Source: Rhizosphaericola mali
Lineage (GTDB): Bacteria; Bacteroidota; Bacteroidia; Chitinophagales; Chitinophagaceae
DNA length: 64,000 bases
Assembly (NCBI RefSeq): GCF_004337365.2
Contig: NZ_CP044016.1
Coordinates: 2,232,001-2,296,000 of the forward strand
Reading direction: 5' to 3'
Shown here: positions 25,851 through 34,579 of the stretch, in pieces
How the letters are laid out: every line of letters starts with the position of its first letter
How positions within the stretch are numbered: position 1 is the stretch's first letter
Notes under the pieces: generated by a model
The model's database searches: none
The model's input: the letters and a program-made list of their open reading frames with translations, nothing else
What the model was told of the DNA's origin: nothing
Made by a program: the position numbers and the translations under genes

Positions 25851-26237
25851 ATGAATTTAAATCACATCAATTTAATCGTTAAAGACGTAGATAAAGCGGT
25901 CAACTTATTTGCGCAACATTTAGGATTTCATTTAATCGTCAACCGAAACAGTAAAATGGCGGTCATGGAAAGCAACCACAATTTTGCCTTAGTTATTTGG
26001 GGACAGGTATTGAACCACAAGGAAAATACGCCAGAATATCCAGAGAATTTCCACATCGGATTTTATCAACAAAACGAGGAAGCTGTTTGGGAAATTTATG
26101 AAAAATTAAAGACAGAAGCTGACTTAAAATTTGAAAGTGAGCCAAAGAATATCAGGAATACCTTTGGTTTCTATTTCTTTTTTGAAAACATGATGATAGA
26201 AATAAGTGTTGATCCATTTAAGGATGATGTGGCATAA
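25851..26237 (+). CDS. VOC-family protein
   Basis: The 128-residue protein begins MNLNHINLIVKDVDKAVNLF, with the first metal-ligand His of VOC enzymes, and continues LGFHLIV, FHIGFYQQNEEAVWEIYEKL and MMIEISVDPF, where a Glu near the end fits the last ligand. This is a plausible metal-binding glyoxalase/dioxygenase-fold protein of unknown substrate. It follows the AraC regulator by 30 bases and ends at a strong terminator shared with a convergent gene. Confidence 0.85.
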   Translation: MNLNHINLIVKDVDKAVNLFAQHLGFHLIVNRNSKMAVMESNHNFALVIWGQVLNHKENTPEYPENFHIGFYQQNEEAVWEIYEKLKTEADLKFESEPKNIRNTFGFYFFFENMMIEISVDPFKDDVA

Positions 26238-26256
26238 CTCAGCTCAGTAACCTTTG

Positions 26257-26299
26257 AAAGACCATTTGATTTAAGTTGTCTTAATCAAATGGTCTTTTA
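26257..26299. terminator. Bidirectional intrinsic terminator
   Basis: AAAGACCATTTGATT at 26257-26271 (extended by one T) pairs with AATCAAATGGTCTTT at 26283-26297 around a short loop, with T-rich ends on both strands. It lies between the convergent VOC (plus) and AraC (minus) genes. Confidence 0.85.
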
Positions 26300-26344
26300 T
26301 TTTTAAAAAAGAGAAGATAGTAAAGTCAACCATAACCTCATCTC

Positions 26345-27124
26345 TTATTTAATCTTAAATTCAGTAGGCCTCATATTGGTAAGTTGATAAAAATTATTGC
26401 TAAAGGCGGATATATTTGAATAGCCAACTTCATAGCCAATTTCTGTCATGTTCAGGTCGGTGTCTTTTATCAATTCCATCGCACGGATAATACGCAGCAT
26501 CTTCAAGTATTGAACAAATGTGATGTGCAATTTCGTTTGGAATAATCTGGTCAAATTTCTCACACTCATTCCCGATTGCTGGGCAATATTATCCAAACTT
26601 AGATTTTCATTTAATCGATTTCTAAAACTGTCAATAACAGAATTAAGCCGTTGATCGTCCGTTGTAGGAAGTTGAATGGAGAATTTTTTGAGATTTTCCT
26701 TTGATAGTACATTCCTAAGCGTTAACAAAAATTCAAATTCCCACGAACCTTTAAAATAATCACCTTGCCATTTCTCGCTAAATGAGAGCATTTCTGCCAG
26801 AAGCTTACTCACAGGATAAATACCCAATTCATTATAAAAACCACTCAATTTTTCTTTGGGGAAATAAATATTGATGATGAACAAATCCTGTGTATTGAAC
26901 ATCAGATTGTGCCGGTAGTTTTTGGGAATCCATATATAATGATTAGACGGAATGTAGAAATCTTTTGCATCCGTTTGCAAATAAGCAATTCCTCCGTAAA
27001 CCAATAACAACTGCGCCTTATCGTGCTGATGCGCAGGCAAACGTTGCTCAGTTTGCTGTCGCACGACGAGGATTGAATCAGGATTTTGATCCACAATATT
27101 TAGTAATTGGTCAAGAATTTCCAT
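26345..27124 (-). CDS. AraC-family regulator with cupin sensor, likely controlling EmrAB-type efflux
   Basis: The 259-residue protein has an N-terminal cupin (RLPAHQHDKAQLLLVYGG, then IWIPKNYRHNL) and a C-terminal AraC domain with LDNIAQQSGMSVRNLTRLFQ and MTEIGYEVGYSNISAFSNNF. The His-rich cupin start is typical of regulators that bind small ligands. It is divergent from the TolC-EmrA-EmrB-type operon at 27217-31447, which is the likely target. An exact -7 box ends five bases before its ATG. Confidence 0.92.
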   Translation of the reverse strand: MEILDQLLNIVDQNPDSILVVRQQTEQRLPAHQHDKAQLLLVYGGIAYLQTDAKDFYIPSNHYIWIPKNYRHNLMFNTQDLFIINIYFPKEKLSGFYNELGIYPVSKLLAEMLSFSEKWQGDYFKGSWEFEFLLTLRNVLSKENLKKFSIQLPTTDDQRLNSVIDSFRNRLNENLSLDNIAQQSGMSVRNLTRLFQTKLHITFVQYLKMLRIIRAMELIKDTDLNMTEIGYEVGYSNISAFSNNFYQLTNMRPTEFKIK

Positions 27125-27129
27125 GTGGC

Positions 27130-27137
27130 CAAATATA
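27130..27137 (-). promoter_or_regulatory. -7 box TATATTTG five bases before the AraC start
   Basis: Exact TAnnTTTG on the minus strand, ending five bases before the ATG at 27124. This predicts a leaderless message for the regulator. No convincing -33 element. Confidence 0.5.
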
Positions 27138-27183
27138 ACAAATATTAGGCTAATTATATAAAAACATAGATGGACGTGCGTAA

Positions 27184-27191
27184 TAATTTTG
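27184..27191 (+). promoter_or_regulatory. -7 box TAATTTTG of the efflux operon
   Basis: Exact TAnnTTTG on the plus strand, 25 bases before the ATG at 27217. It lies about 50 bases from the divergent regulator promoter, leaving room for an operator between them. Confidence 0.5.
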
Positions 27192-27216
27192 CTGTGTTAA
27201 TAAAAGTAGAATCATT

Positions 27217-27477
27217 ATGAAACATAAAGTCATAAAGCCTGACAAAGATTTTAAACTTGAAGTACAAACCCCAAAATATGAATATCAATTAACTCATCAA
27301 GAGGAAGAAATGTATAACGCCAACATCTACTGGATGTCTTGTGTCTATTATAGTCCGTTTATGCCAATGGTGGATTTAAGCCTTGCTTTTGATGAGTTGA
27401 AATTGATGCTAACGCAATGGTTAAAAAAGAGAAAGAAAACAATTATTTATAAAAACAGAACTAATGAAACAATATAA
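27217..27477 (+). CDS. Small hypothetical protein heading the efflux operon
   Basis: The 86-residue product has no signal peptide or clear membrane segment; the centre reads YNANIYWMSCVYYSPFMPM and the C-terminus is basic (WLKKRKKTI). I do not recognise it. Its end overlaps the start of the TolC-type gene by 14 bases, which means translational coupling, and it directly follows the operon promoter. It could be a small accessory or leader protein of the pump. Confidence 0.65.
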   Translation: MKHKVIKPDKDFKLEVQTPKYEYQLTHQEEEMYNANIYWMSCVYYSPFMPMVDLSLAFDELKLMLTQWLKKRKKTIIYKNRTNETI

Positions 27478-28798
27478 AACAGTCCCAATTTTGGGCATAC
27501 TGTTGCTGTTATCTTCACACACTATTTGCGCTCAAAATAATGAAAAAGCACAACCATTAAGTTTGGAAGAAATATGGAAAGTTGCGGAAATGAATAATCG
27601 CCAACTAAAACTATCAGACCTCAATCTTCAGCAAAGTAAGATAGAAATATTGGAAGCCAAAGACCGTTTGTTGCCCGAACTTTCGGTGGTTGTAGACGCA
27701 AAATTCAATTCCAAATTTTTGATTTATGACCATGGATTATTCTCTTCTCCACAAGATGTGCCTTTAAAAAGTTACGGATATGCAGCGGGTTATAACTTAA
27801 GTTTTAATCTCTACAACGGCGGTAAAGAAAAAAGGAATATCGCCATGAAAAAGGAAGAAGATTCCAGACAAAAATATGAAGCTGAGCTGCAAAAGCATAG
27901 TGTAAAATATAATGTCGCCGTGGCTTATTTTGATTTATACAAATTTCTGCATTTCTATGATTTTTTGAATGCAGAGATTGAAGCAGAAAAAAAGCAATTA
28001 AAATTGATAGAAAGCCTGCATAAAAACGGCACCGTACTAAAGAGTGATGTGCTGAGAACCTCCGTAAAATTATCTCAGGTGGAACTGAATCTTTCCGATG
28101 TTACGAAGAAGATTGAAATCGCAAAACAACGGCTCAATATACTAATGGGTCGTGAAAATGATACAACCCTAGCAATACAACGCGAAGACTCAATCGAATT
28201 AAACTCGATTACCGATAGAGACTATAACGATTATATAAACATTGCTTTGAACAAATCTCCCGAATACAAAATAGCTGGTAGCGACATCAAATGGAGTGAA
28301 TTGAATATTAAACAAGCGAAAGCTTCGCTTTTGCCCAAAATTTCCTTGTACTCCTATTACAACTATACATATCCGCAAATTTCTTTTTACCCTTATTCAA
28401 ATGACTTGTGGGGATTTGGTCAGACAGGAATTAAAGTGCAGTATTCGATTGATAACTTATACAAAAGCAAACATTCCATTGCGCTTGCCAAAGTTGCCAG
28501 CAATCAGGCTCAGGAAAAAGCAGCAATGAAGAAGGATGAAATCTCTCTTCAGGTGAAAGATGCTTATTTACAACAACGGCAAGCGTTGGAGAGTGTGGAA
28601 ACGGCGGAACAAAATATCACTAAAACTACGGAAACGCTCCGTGTTATCAGAAGTAGTTACTTGAATCAAGAATCGCTACTAACCGATCTTTTGGATGCAG
28701 AAAACGCTTTGTTGGAAGCAAAATTTAATCTAACAACAGCACAAACCAACGTAAAATTAACCCATATCAGACTATTAGCAATTATAGGAATTCTTTAA
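27464..28798 (+). CDS. TolC-family outer-membrane efflux protein
   Basis: The 444-residue protein has a signal peptide (ending HTICAQ, about residue 24) and two efflux repeats with SLEEIWKVAEMNNRQLKL near the front and a long C-terminal helical part with LTDLLDAENALLEAKFNLTT. No lipobox Cys is present, unlike the RND channel at 20624. It forms the outer-membrane exit for the HlyD-type and MFS proteins encoded next. The start overlaps the preceding small gene. Confidence 0.93.
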   Translation: MKQYKTVPILGILLLLSSHTICAQNNEKAQPLSLEEIWKVAEMNNRQLKLSDLNLQQSKIEILEAKDRLLPELSVVVDAKFNSKFLIYDHGLFSSPQDVPLKSYGYAAGYNLSFNLYNGGKEKRNIAMKKEEDSRQKYEAELQKHSVKYNVAVAYFDLYKFLHFYDFLNAEIEAEKKQLKLIESLHKNGTVLKSDVLRTSVKLSQVELNLSDVTKKIEIAKQRLNILMGRENDTTLAIQREDSIELNSITDRDYNDYINIALNKSPEYKIAGSDIKWSELNIKQAKASLLPKISLYSYYNYTYPQISFYPYSNDLWGFGQTGIKVQYSIDNLYKSKHSIALAKVASNQAQEKAAMKKDEISLQVKDAYLQQRQALESVETAEQNITKTTETLRVIRSSYLNQESLLTDLLDAENALLEAKFNLTTAQTNVKLTHIRLLAIIGIL

Positions 28799-28808
28799 TA
28801 AAAAAATT

Positions 28809-29855
28809 ATGAACAAAAATAAAACAGATCAAATTATAGTAAGCATAACCAAATGGTTGGGCATTGCATTATTCGTAGGTGTGATTATTTGGGGCACTTC
28901 CTATTTCTTAAAAGGATATCGCTATGAACAAACCAACGACGCACAAATAGATGCTTACTTGTCTCCGATAAATGCAAAAGTTGGTGGCTACATCCGTAAG
29001 ATATATTACAAAGACAATCAGTTGGTAAAAAAAGGAGATACACTTGTAGTCATTGAGTTGGACGAGTATGGACTGAAAAAAGATGCAGCAGCAGCAGATC
29101 TCATGAGTTCGCATGCCAAATTTCCAATCTTGACTGCAAACGAAGAAACGCAACTTAAAACTATTGAGGTGATAAAAGCACAATTGGCAGGCACTAAAGC
29201 AAGATTGAACCAACAGCAAAAAGAATTTGACCGTTATAAAAATCTACTCGCGGATGAGTCTACCACACAACAAAAATTCGATAACATCAGTACTTCTTTA
29301 TCCATTGCACAGTCAGATTATGATCAGGCAAAAGCTTCATTACAAGTTGCAGAATCTAAACTGAATGATTTTAGAGCGCAGCACAATGCTATAAATGCAG
29401 AGATAAAAATGAAAGAAACGCTTCTTCAAAGACAGGAATTGGATATTCGATATACCGTTATCACAGCACCGTTTGATGGACAAATTGGTAAAAAGACTAT
29501 TCAAGAAGGTCAGCTGATACAAGCAGGACAAACATTGGCATTCTTGGTGGACAAAGCGGAGCAAAAATGGGTGATGGCAAATTTTAAAGAAACTCAGATT
29601 GGCAACTTTAAGATCGGGCAAGCGGTTTCCATCGAAGTCGATGCATTTCCAAATGAAAAATTCAACGGTACTATTGAGTCTCTTTCGCCAACTACAGGAT
29701 CACGCTATTCGCTGCTTCCACCAGATAATGCGACAGGCAATTTCGTCAAAATCATCCAACGGATTCCTGTTAGGATTAAACTAAGCGACACGCCTGAAAA
29801 ATTAGCAATACTCTCTGCCGGAATGAATGCCAATGTTTATGTTTTAAAAAATTAA
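28809..29855 (+). CDS. HlyD/EmrA-family membrane fusion protein
   Basis: The 348-residue protein has one N-terminal membrane anchor (residues about 13-32, WLGIALFVGVIIWGTSYFL), then TNDAQIDAYLSPINAKVGGY, the hallmark of EmrA-type adaptors, a long coiled-coil hairpin and LDIRYTVITAPFDGQIG. It bridges an MFS exporter to the outer-membrane channel. It begins 10 bases after the TolC gene, and its stop overlaps the MFS start by one base (TAATG), so the operon is tightly coupled. Confidence 0.94.
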   Translation: MNKNKTDQIIVSITKWLGIALFVGVIIWGTSYFLKGYRYEQTNDAQIDAYLSPINAKVGGYIRKIYYKDNQLVKKGDTLVVIELDEYGLKKDAAAADLMSSHAKFPILTANEETQLKTIEVIKAQLAGTKARLNQQQKEFDRYKNLLADESTTQQKFDNISTSLSIAQSDYDQAKASLQVAESKLNDFRAQHNAINAEIKMKETLLQRQELDIRYTVITAPFDGQIGKKTIQEGQLIQAGQTLAFLVDKAEQKWVMANFKETQIGNFKIGQAVSIEVDAFPNEKFNGTIESLSPTTGSRYSLLPPDNATGNFVKIIQRIPVRIKLSDTPEKLAILSAGMNANVYVLKN

Positions 29856-31447
29856 TGATGCAAGCACATAAAATACCGATTTTCAAATCCTGGGTATCCG
29901 AATGGATGGCAAGATCTGTCATATTTGCCATTCTGATGACTTGTCTGTTTAGCTTCGCCTTTTACGGTAGTCCAGTTGCGGCAATGGGGTTTTACGGGAT
30001 ACAGGCGACCGATGTACAATATGGGATGGTCGTGATTTATGGCTCTACTGTTGCGTTCTTGGCACTTGACTTCAGAATCGTAAAATATTTTGAACCAAGA
30101 AAATATTTGCTGATTGCACTTGCCGTTAATGCGATATGTTCTGTGATCTGTTTTCATTTCAAAGATTGGACATTGTTTGTTATTTGCCAATTTTTTCAAG
30201 GGATTACTTGTGCATTAATGTCAGGCATCGTCTTACAATTGATTTTTCCAAGATTACAGTCTGTACGTGCTCGTGTGATTGCTTTTAGTCTATTGTATGG
30301 TAGCATACAGATTGCAGTTCCTTTTTATTCTATTTTTACCAGCATAGTCATTCATTATTTTGATTTTAACGGGCTATTCTACGGATTTATAGTTATACTT
30401 CTCATCCTAACCATTACTATATTGCTGACTATGCATAGTAAAGCCCGATTTACCAAAAAGATTCCATTGTATCAGGTAGATTGGATCGGCTATCTGTTTT
30501 ATGTTTCTTTTATCTTAATCTTGGGATACATCCTTGTGTATGGGCGAGCATTGGGATGGTTCGGCAGTTCATTCATCCTTACGCTTAGTGTAGTTGACTT
30601 AATTATTCTTTTGCTTTTCATCATTAGAGAATTGAAGCTTAAACGTCCATTAATCAACTTACAGATTTTTAAGACCAAGAATTTTGTAGTTGGACTATTA
30701 CTGCTTTTTACATTTTATATTTTTAAAGGAAGTACAGGACTTGCTTACGGCTATCTTGAAGTGATTTTAGGAAATGATCCACTAAGCACTATTCCGATAT
30801 GGTCGACTGTAATTGTTGGAACTACGTTGAGTATGTTCGTCACTTCCAGATTTATTTTGAAGGGTTACAAGCTGATAAGGATGATTATAGTTGGCTTTGG
30901 AATAATGGCGATTTATTATATTTATATGATACTATTTGTTTCTGTGCAGGGCGAGACAATTGATTTTATTTTACCAATGTTTATTTATGGTGTGGCAACA
31001 GGCGTTTTGTTTGTTCCGATAGTTTCATTCGCCGCTTCATCTGCACCGCCAGCAATTGCCATTAACGCATCGCTTGTTGGTATATTGGCTAGATTTACTG
31101 GGTTTACGGCTAGTCTTGCATTGAATAACGAACTTCAATTATTTACAAAATCAGGAGTTCGCGAAAAGATTCGGGAAGCCGTTACGGAAACGAATCCGCA
31201 ATTACCAACTACCTTATTGAATATTCAAAACCAATATATGAATGCCGGTAACGATATCTATACTTCAAAAGCAGTGTCCACTGGCTATTTCAATCAAATG
31301 TTAAGTCATCAAATATTAGCTCGTGCTACTAGAGATTATTATGGTTTGATGCTAACATGCGTGATTTTCGTAATTGTTATTTTACTCTTATTGCCGCAAA
31401 TTCAGAACGTGGTTTTGAGATTAAGAAAAGGAAATATCCCTTATTGA
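29855..31447 (+). CDS. MFS exporter, DHA2/EmrB-like
   Basis: The 530-residue integral membrane protein has about 14 hydrophobic segments, the size and topology of DHA2 drug:proton antiporters such as EmrB. It couples with the EmrA-like adaptor encoded directly before it (one-base overlap). The classic DHA2 motif C is not obvious by eye, so it is a divergent member common in Bacteroidota. Substrates are unknown; lipophilic drugs or fatty acids are family precedents. Either of two adjacent ATG codons may start it. Confidence 0.9.
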   Translation: MMQAHKIPIFKSWVSEWMARSVIFAILMTCLFSFAFYGSPVAAMGFYGIQATDVQYGMVVIYGSTVAFLALDFRIVKYFEPRKYLLIALAVNAICSVICFHFKDWTLFVICQFFQGITCALMSGIVLQLIFPRLQSVRARVIAFSLLYGSIQIAVPFYSIFTSIVIHYFDFNGLFYGFIVILLILTITILLTMHSKARFTKKIPLYQVDWIGYLFYVSFILILGYILVYGRALGWFGSSFILTLSVVDLIILLLFIIRELKLKRPLINLQIFKTKNFVVGLLLLFTFYIFKGSTGLAYGYLEVILGNDPLSTIPIWSTVIVGTTLSMFVTSRFILKGYKLIRMIIVGFGIMAIYYIYMILFVSVQGETIDFILPMFIYGVATGVLFVPIVSFAASSAPPAIAINASLVGILARFTGFTASLALNNELQLFTKSGVREKIREAVTETNPQLPTTLLNIQNQYMNAGNDIYTSKAVSTGYFNQMLSHQILARATRDYYGLMLTCVIFVIVILLLLPQIQNVVLRLRKGNIPY

Positions 31448-31537
31448 AAATTATATTTTGAATGTGTTTGAATTTTATTGATGCATCCACTATTAAGGAT
31501 GAAGTTCAAAATTTTAAATGGTCAACTATTGAAAAAA

Positions 31538-31840
31538 TAAAAAAGGATATACAGAGGTATATTGGATGCTGTGTGTTATATGAAGATGGAAAATATTCCT
31601 ATCGGAGAGGATGTAAAAACTCAGGTAAAGAATTGTATCTATAATCCAAAAATATTTATTCTTCCTCCCTGGGAAGAAATATATAAAACAGACCAAGAGA
31701 GGAAACAGACTTGGGAGGAAGCAGTTAAGACGTTCGAGACCATGAAGCAGACCTATCTTGAATTTGGCTACCATGCCATAGAAATTCCAAAAGGTTCTGT
31801 AGAAGACAGATGCAGTTGTCTGCTTTCTCACCTTCAGTAA
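31538..31840 (+). pseudogene. AAA-family ATPase (AAA_28-type) C-terminal fragment
   Basis: The plus frame ending at 31840 encodes RGILDAVCYMKMENIPI, then YNPKIFILPPWEEIYKTDQE and FGYHAIEIPKGSVEDR, the second half of small AAA_28 nucleotide-binding proteins. The P-loop half is missing: upstream of about 31538 the frame is stopped and no Walker A is present. It follows the MFS gene by 90 bases and is probably debris from an insertion or deletion event. Confidence 0.75.
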
Positions 31841-32004
31841 TTAAATTGTACTTTTAAATGAATACTTTTCATGGTATTTGCAATTTAAATTTCACCGAAA
31901 ATATTCTTGAATTTGTTCATTTTAAAGAAGAAATATTGGCAATTAAGCCATTTCATTTGCAGCTTAAATTACCAACCTTAATTCTGTTTTTTGGAAAAAT
32001 CGCC

Positions 32005-32375
32005 ATCAAACATTGCCACACTGAACAATCGCTCTCAATAAACAATTTTTTGACCGGTCCAGCCCGTAGTACGAAGAAATTGTTCCCAGTTCAGTATAGC
32101 GGGATTTATTTTTCGGCTCCATTCAAAATCTTCGTTATTAGAAAAATAGCCATATTTTAAAGCATAATGTGCCATTCCCTGTATTTATTCAACCAATAAT
32201 TCGTTGGAAGCATATTCCGGGAAATGTTGCAGAAAATTTTCTGTGCCGTAAGCTGAAACATATTGTGCCTTTTTTCCGGTAACACGGGTAAAAACCTCCA
32301 CCATTTCCTACGGAGAAATAATGTCACCAATGACAGGCCGCGATTTCCCGGTATATTTTTCGGGATGAAGCTTTT
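32005..32375 (-). pseudogene. NmrA-like NAD(P)-binding protein remnant
   Basis: One minus-strand frame gives EVFTRVTGKKAQYVSAYG, HFPEYASNELLVE, GMAHYALKYGYFSNNEDFEW and NWEQFLRTTGWTG, which is the C-terminal half of an NmrA/SDR-a type protein. It is interrupted in frame by TAG at 32308-32310 and TAA at 32185-32187, and the Rossmann N-terminus is absent. It is clearly non-functional as a full protein. The direction is opposite to the molybdenum-cofactor genes next to it. Confidence 0.75.
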
Positions 32376-32407
32376 ATTTTTTATCAGCCTTAACTATCTG
32401 AAATTAC

Positions 32408-33197
32408 TATTGATGCAATTTCAAATGAGATAAAGACACAGAACGCCCTTGAAACCATTGGCAGATATGACTATGTTATAGACGGTACGGATAATTTTTC
32501 TTCGCGTTATTTGATCAACGACGCCTGCGCCTTACTGGGCAAACCTTTGCTTTACGGAGCTGTTTCACAATATGAAGGTCAGTTGGCCGTATTCAACGTG
32601 GCGGACAAAAAGGGTATGAGAACGATCTATCGGGATGTTTTCCCCAAGCCGCCACGGGAAGGGGAAATACGTAACTGTGCAGAAGCAGGCGTATTGGGTG
32701 TGCTGCCCGGCATCGTCGGAACGATACAAGCTGCGGAAGTGATAAAGCTGGTGACCGGAATCGGCAAGCCTTTGGTCAATCAATTACTTACCTATAACGT
32801 ACTAAGCCAGGAAACCTATACGCTTGAACTCACCAAAGAGCCGAGCACCAGGCAACTGATGCCGGTCACCCCACAGGCGTTCATGAGCCGGCAATAGGAA
32901 AGCGTTTGCAACGTAGAAGGAAATGAGATAAACAAAGAAAGGTTAAGACATTTGGTGCAGGGCGGGGCAACACTTGTGGATGTACGTGAGTATGGGGAAA
33001 TGCCGGAGATGAATGCATATCCGCATTTGCGTATTCCATTGTCGGTATTGCAGGACAAGATGAATGACATACCGGAAGGTGACGTTGTTTTCCTGTGCCA
33101 GTCGGGCATAAGAAGCCTCAAAGCATTGGCTTTGTTCCGGCAACAATATCCCGTTAAAAATGCTTACAGCCTGAAAGGCGGTGTATCGGCACTTTAA
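32408..33197 (+). pseudogene. moeB: MoeB/ThiF adenylyltransferase with C-terminal rhodanese, 5'-truncated and interrupted by TAG
   Basis: The open frame reads NALETIGRYDYVIDGTDNF, ACALLGKPLLYGAVSQYEG and CAEAGVLGVLPGIVGTIQAA, the C-terminal half of MoeB/HesA/ThiF enzymes that activate the MoaD/ThiS C-terminus. The ATP-binding GxGG half is missing. After TAG at 32895-32897 the same frame continues directly into a rhodanese domain (TLVDVREYGEMPE, then catalytic Cys in LCQSGIRS) to a stop at 33197. MoeB-rhodanese fusions are known (MoeZ/MOCS3 type). The in-frame TAG and missing 5' end make it a pseudogene. Base composition is GC-richer than the flanks. Confidence 0.85.
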
Positions 33198-33208
33198 AAC
33201 ATATAGAC

Positions 33209-33655
33209 ATGACAGACAAGAAAAAAATAAAGAACATATTTCACCGGGGGCCAATTAAGGCATCCCTGATTGTGCAGCAGGTGGAAAGCCACAGTACAAA
33301 GACGACTATCGGGGCTCATGAGATGTTTTTAGGGCAGGTTCGGGCAGATGTTATTAACGACAGGACGGTTACAGCCATCGAATATACCGCCTACGAAGAC
33401 ATGGCACTGGAAAAAATGCACGAAATACGCGAAGCTATTTTTAACAAATATCCGCTTACCTGCCTGCATGTGTTCCATAGCCTGGGGCGGGTAGCCACCG
33501 GACAGCTATGCCTGTTTGTATTTGCCTCAGCCGCCCACAGAAGGGCCGCCATAGACGGTTGTACCGAAGTGGTGGAAAGGATAAAGGCGGAACTGCCGGT
33601 ATGGGGCAAGGAAATTTTTGATAATGAACAGCACCAATGGAAAGTAAATCAATAG
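33209..33655 (+). CDS. moaE: Molybdopterin synthase catalytic subunit MoaE
   Basis: The 148-residue protein carries the MoaE signature: GAHEMFLGQVRADV near residue 36, IEYTAYEDMALEKM, a His-rich VFHSLGRVATGQ and FASAAHRRAAIDGCTEVVERI, ending with VWGKEIF (the active-site Lys region). MoaE with thiocarboxylated MoaD inserts sulfur into precursor Z to make molybdopterin. The gene looks intact, but its neighbours are broken and no moaD or moaA is in the window, so the pathway is not complete here. It is 11 bases after the rhodanese stop. Confidence 0.95.
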   Translation: MTDKKKIKNIFHRGPIKASLIVQQVESHSTKTTIGAHEMFLGQVRADVINDRTVTAIEYTAYEDMALEKMHEIREAIFNKYPLTCLHVFHSLGRVATGQLCLFVFASAAHRRAAIDGCTEVVERIKAELPVWGKEIFDNEQHQWKVNQ

Positions 33656-33658
33656 GAA

Positions 33659-34566
33659 ATGGTCAATATCACACATAAAAACAATACGCTTCGCAAAGCT
33701 GTCGCCACGGCGGTACTGGAAGTTTCGAGCCGGGAAACCATTGATGCTATCATACAAAAAAGGGTTCCAAAAGGCGACGTATTTGAATTCTCACGGGCAG
33801 CGGGCCTGCTTGCCGTCAAAAAAAAAGCGATGTTATTCCCGACTGTCATCCCCTCCCGGTTGAATATACACATATCGGGCATTGCATAGACGGACTGAAA
33901 ATCCTCGTATCGGTAGAAGTGCATACGATTTATACGACAGGCGTTGAAGTTGAAGCGATGCACGGGGCGGCTGTCACGGCACTCACGATGTATGACATGT
34001 TTAAACCGATTGACAAACACATTGTCATTGGTACGATAAGACTGGAAGAGAAAAAGGGCGGTAAGTCCGATTTTTTGAAAAGTGTTGCAAACGATTTAAA
34101 ATGTGGAGTGTTGGTGTGTTCCGATACTGTTTTCAACGGGGAAGCGGAGGACAGTTCCGTCAGCCTTATTGAAGAAAAATTACGGTTGCTGAACCTGGCT
34201 GTAAACGACCGCGCTATTGTATACGATGAGATACCTGCCATACGGGAAAAGATAACGCAATGGGTAAACGGTGGGCTTCAGTTGATCCCGGTAATAGGGG
34301 GCACCGGCTTGTCTCCCCGCGATGTTACCCCGGAAGCGGTTGCTGCCATGATAGAAACCGAAGCACCGGGCATCATGGAAGCAGCAAGGCAATACGGGCA
34401 GCAAAGAACACCTTATGCGATGCTTTCGCGTGGCGTAGCCGGATTTGTCCAAAATACGCTGGTTATTACTATGCCGGGTTCTCCTGATACTGTAACAGAA
34501 ACGATGGATGCGTTGTTTCCTGCGGTGTTGCACAGTTTCAAGGTAAGAAGCGGGAAAAAACATTAA
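33659..34566 (+). pseudogene. moaCB: Bifunctional MoaC-MogA/MoaB, frameshifted in an A9 run
   Basis: From ATG 33659 the frame gives the MoaC N-terminus (GDVFEFSRAAGLLAVKK) and stops at 33889. The other frame supplies the rest of MoaC: DCHPLPVEYTHIGHCIDGLK, then EAMHGAAVTALTMYDMFKP. It runs on into a MogA/MoaB domain (CGVLVCSDTVFNGE, VIGGTGLSPRD) to 34566. The switch falls in nine As at 33818-33826; ten As would restore AVKKKSDVIPDCHP, the MoaC active-site strand. MoaC makes cyclic pyranopterin monophosphate and MogA-type domains adenylate molybdopterin. It could be a real mutation, a sequencing error or slippage-prone expression. Confidence 0.88.
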
Positions 34567-34579
34567 AAACAGATAAGCC

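Noticed and set aside
31858-32160. Plus-strand frame of 100 residues
   Set aside because: The minus strand of the same segment carries clear NmrA-like sequence, so this is the antisense shadow of a pseudogene.
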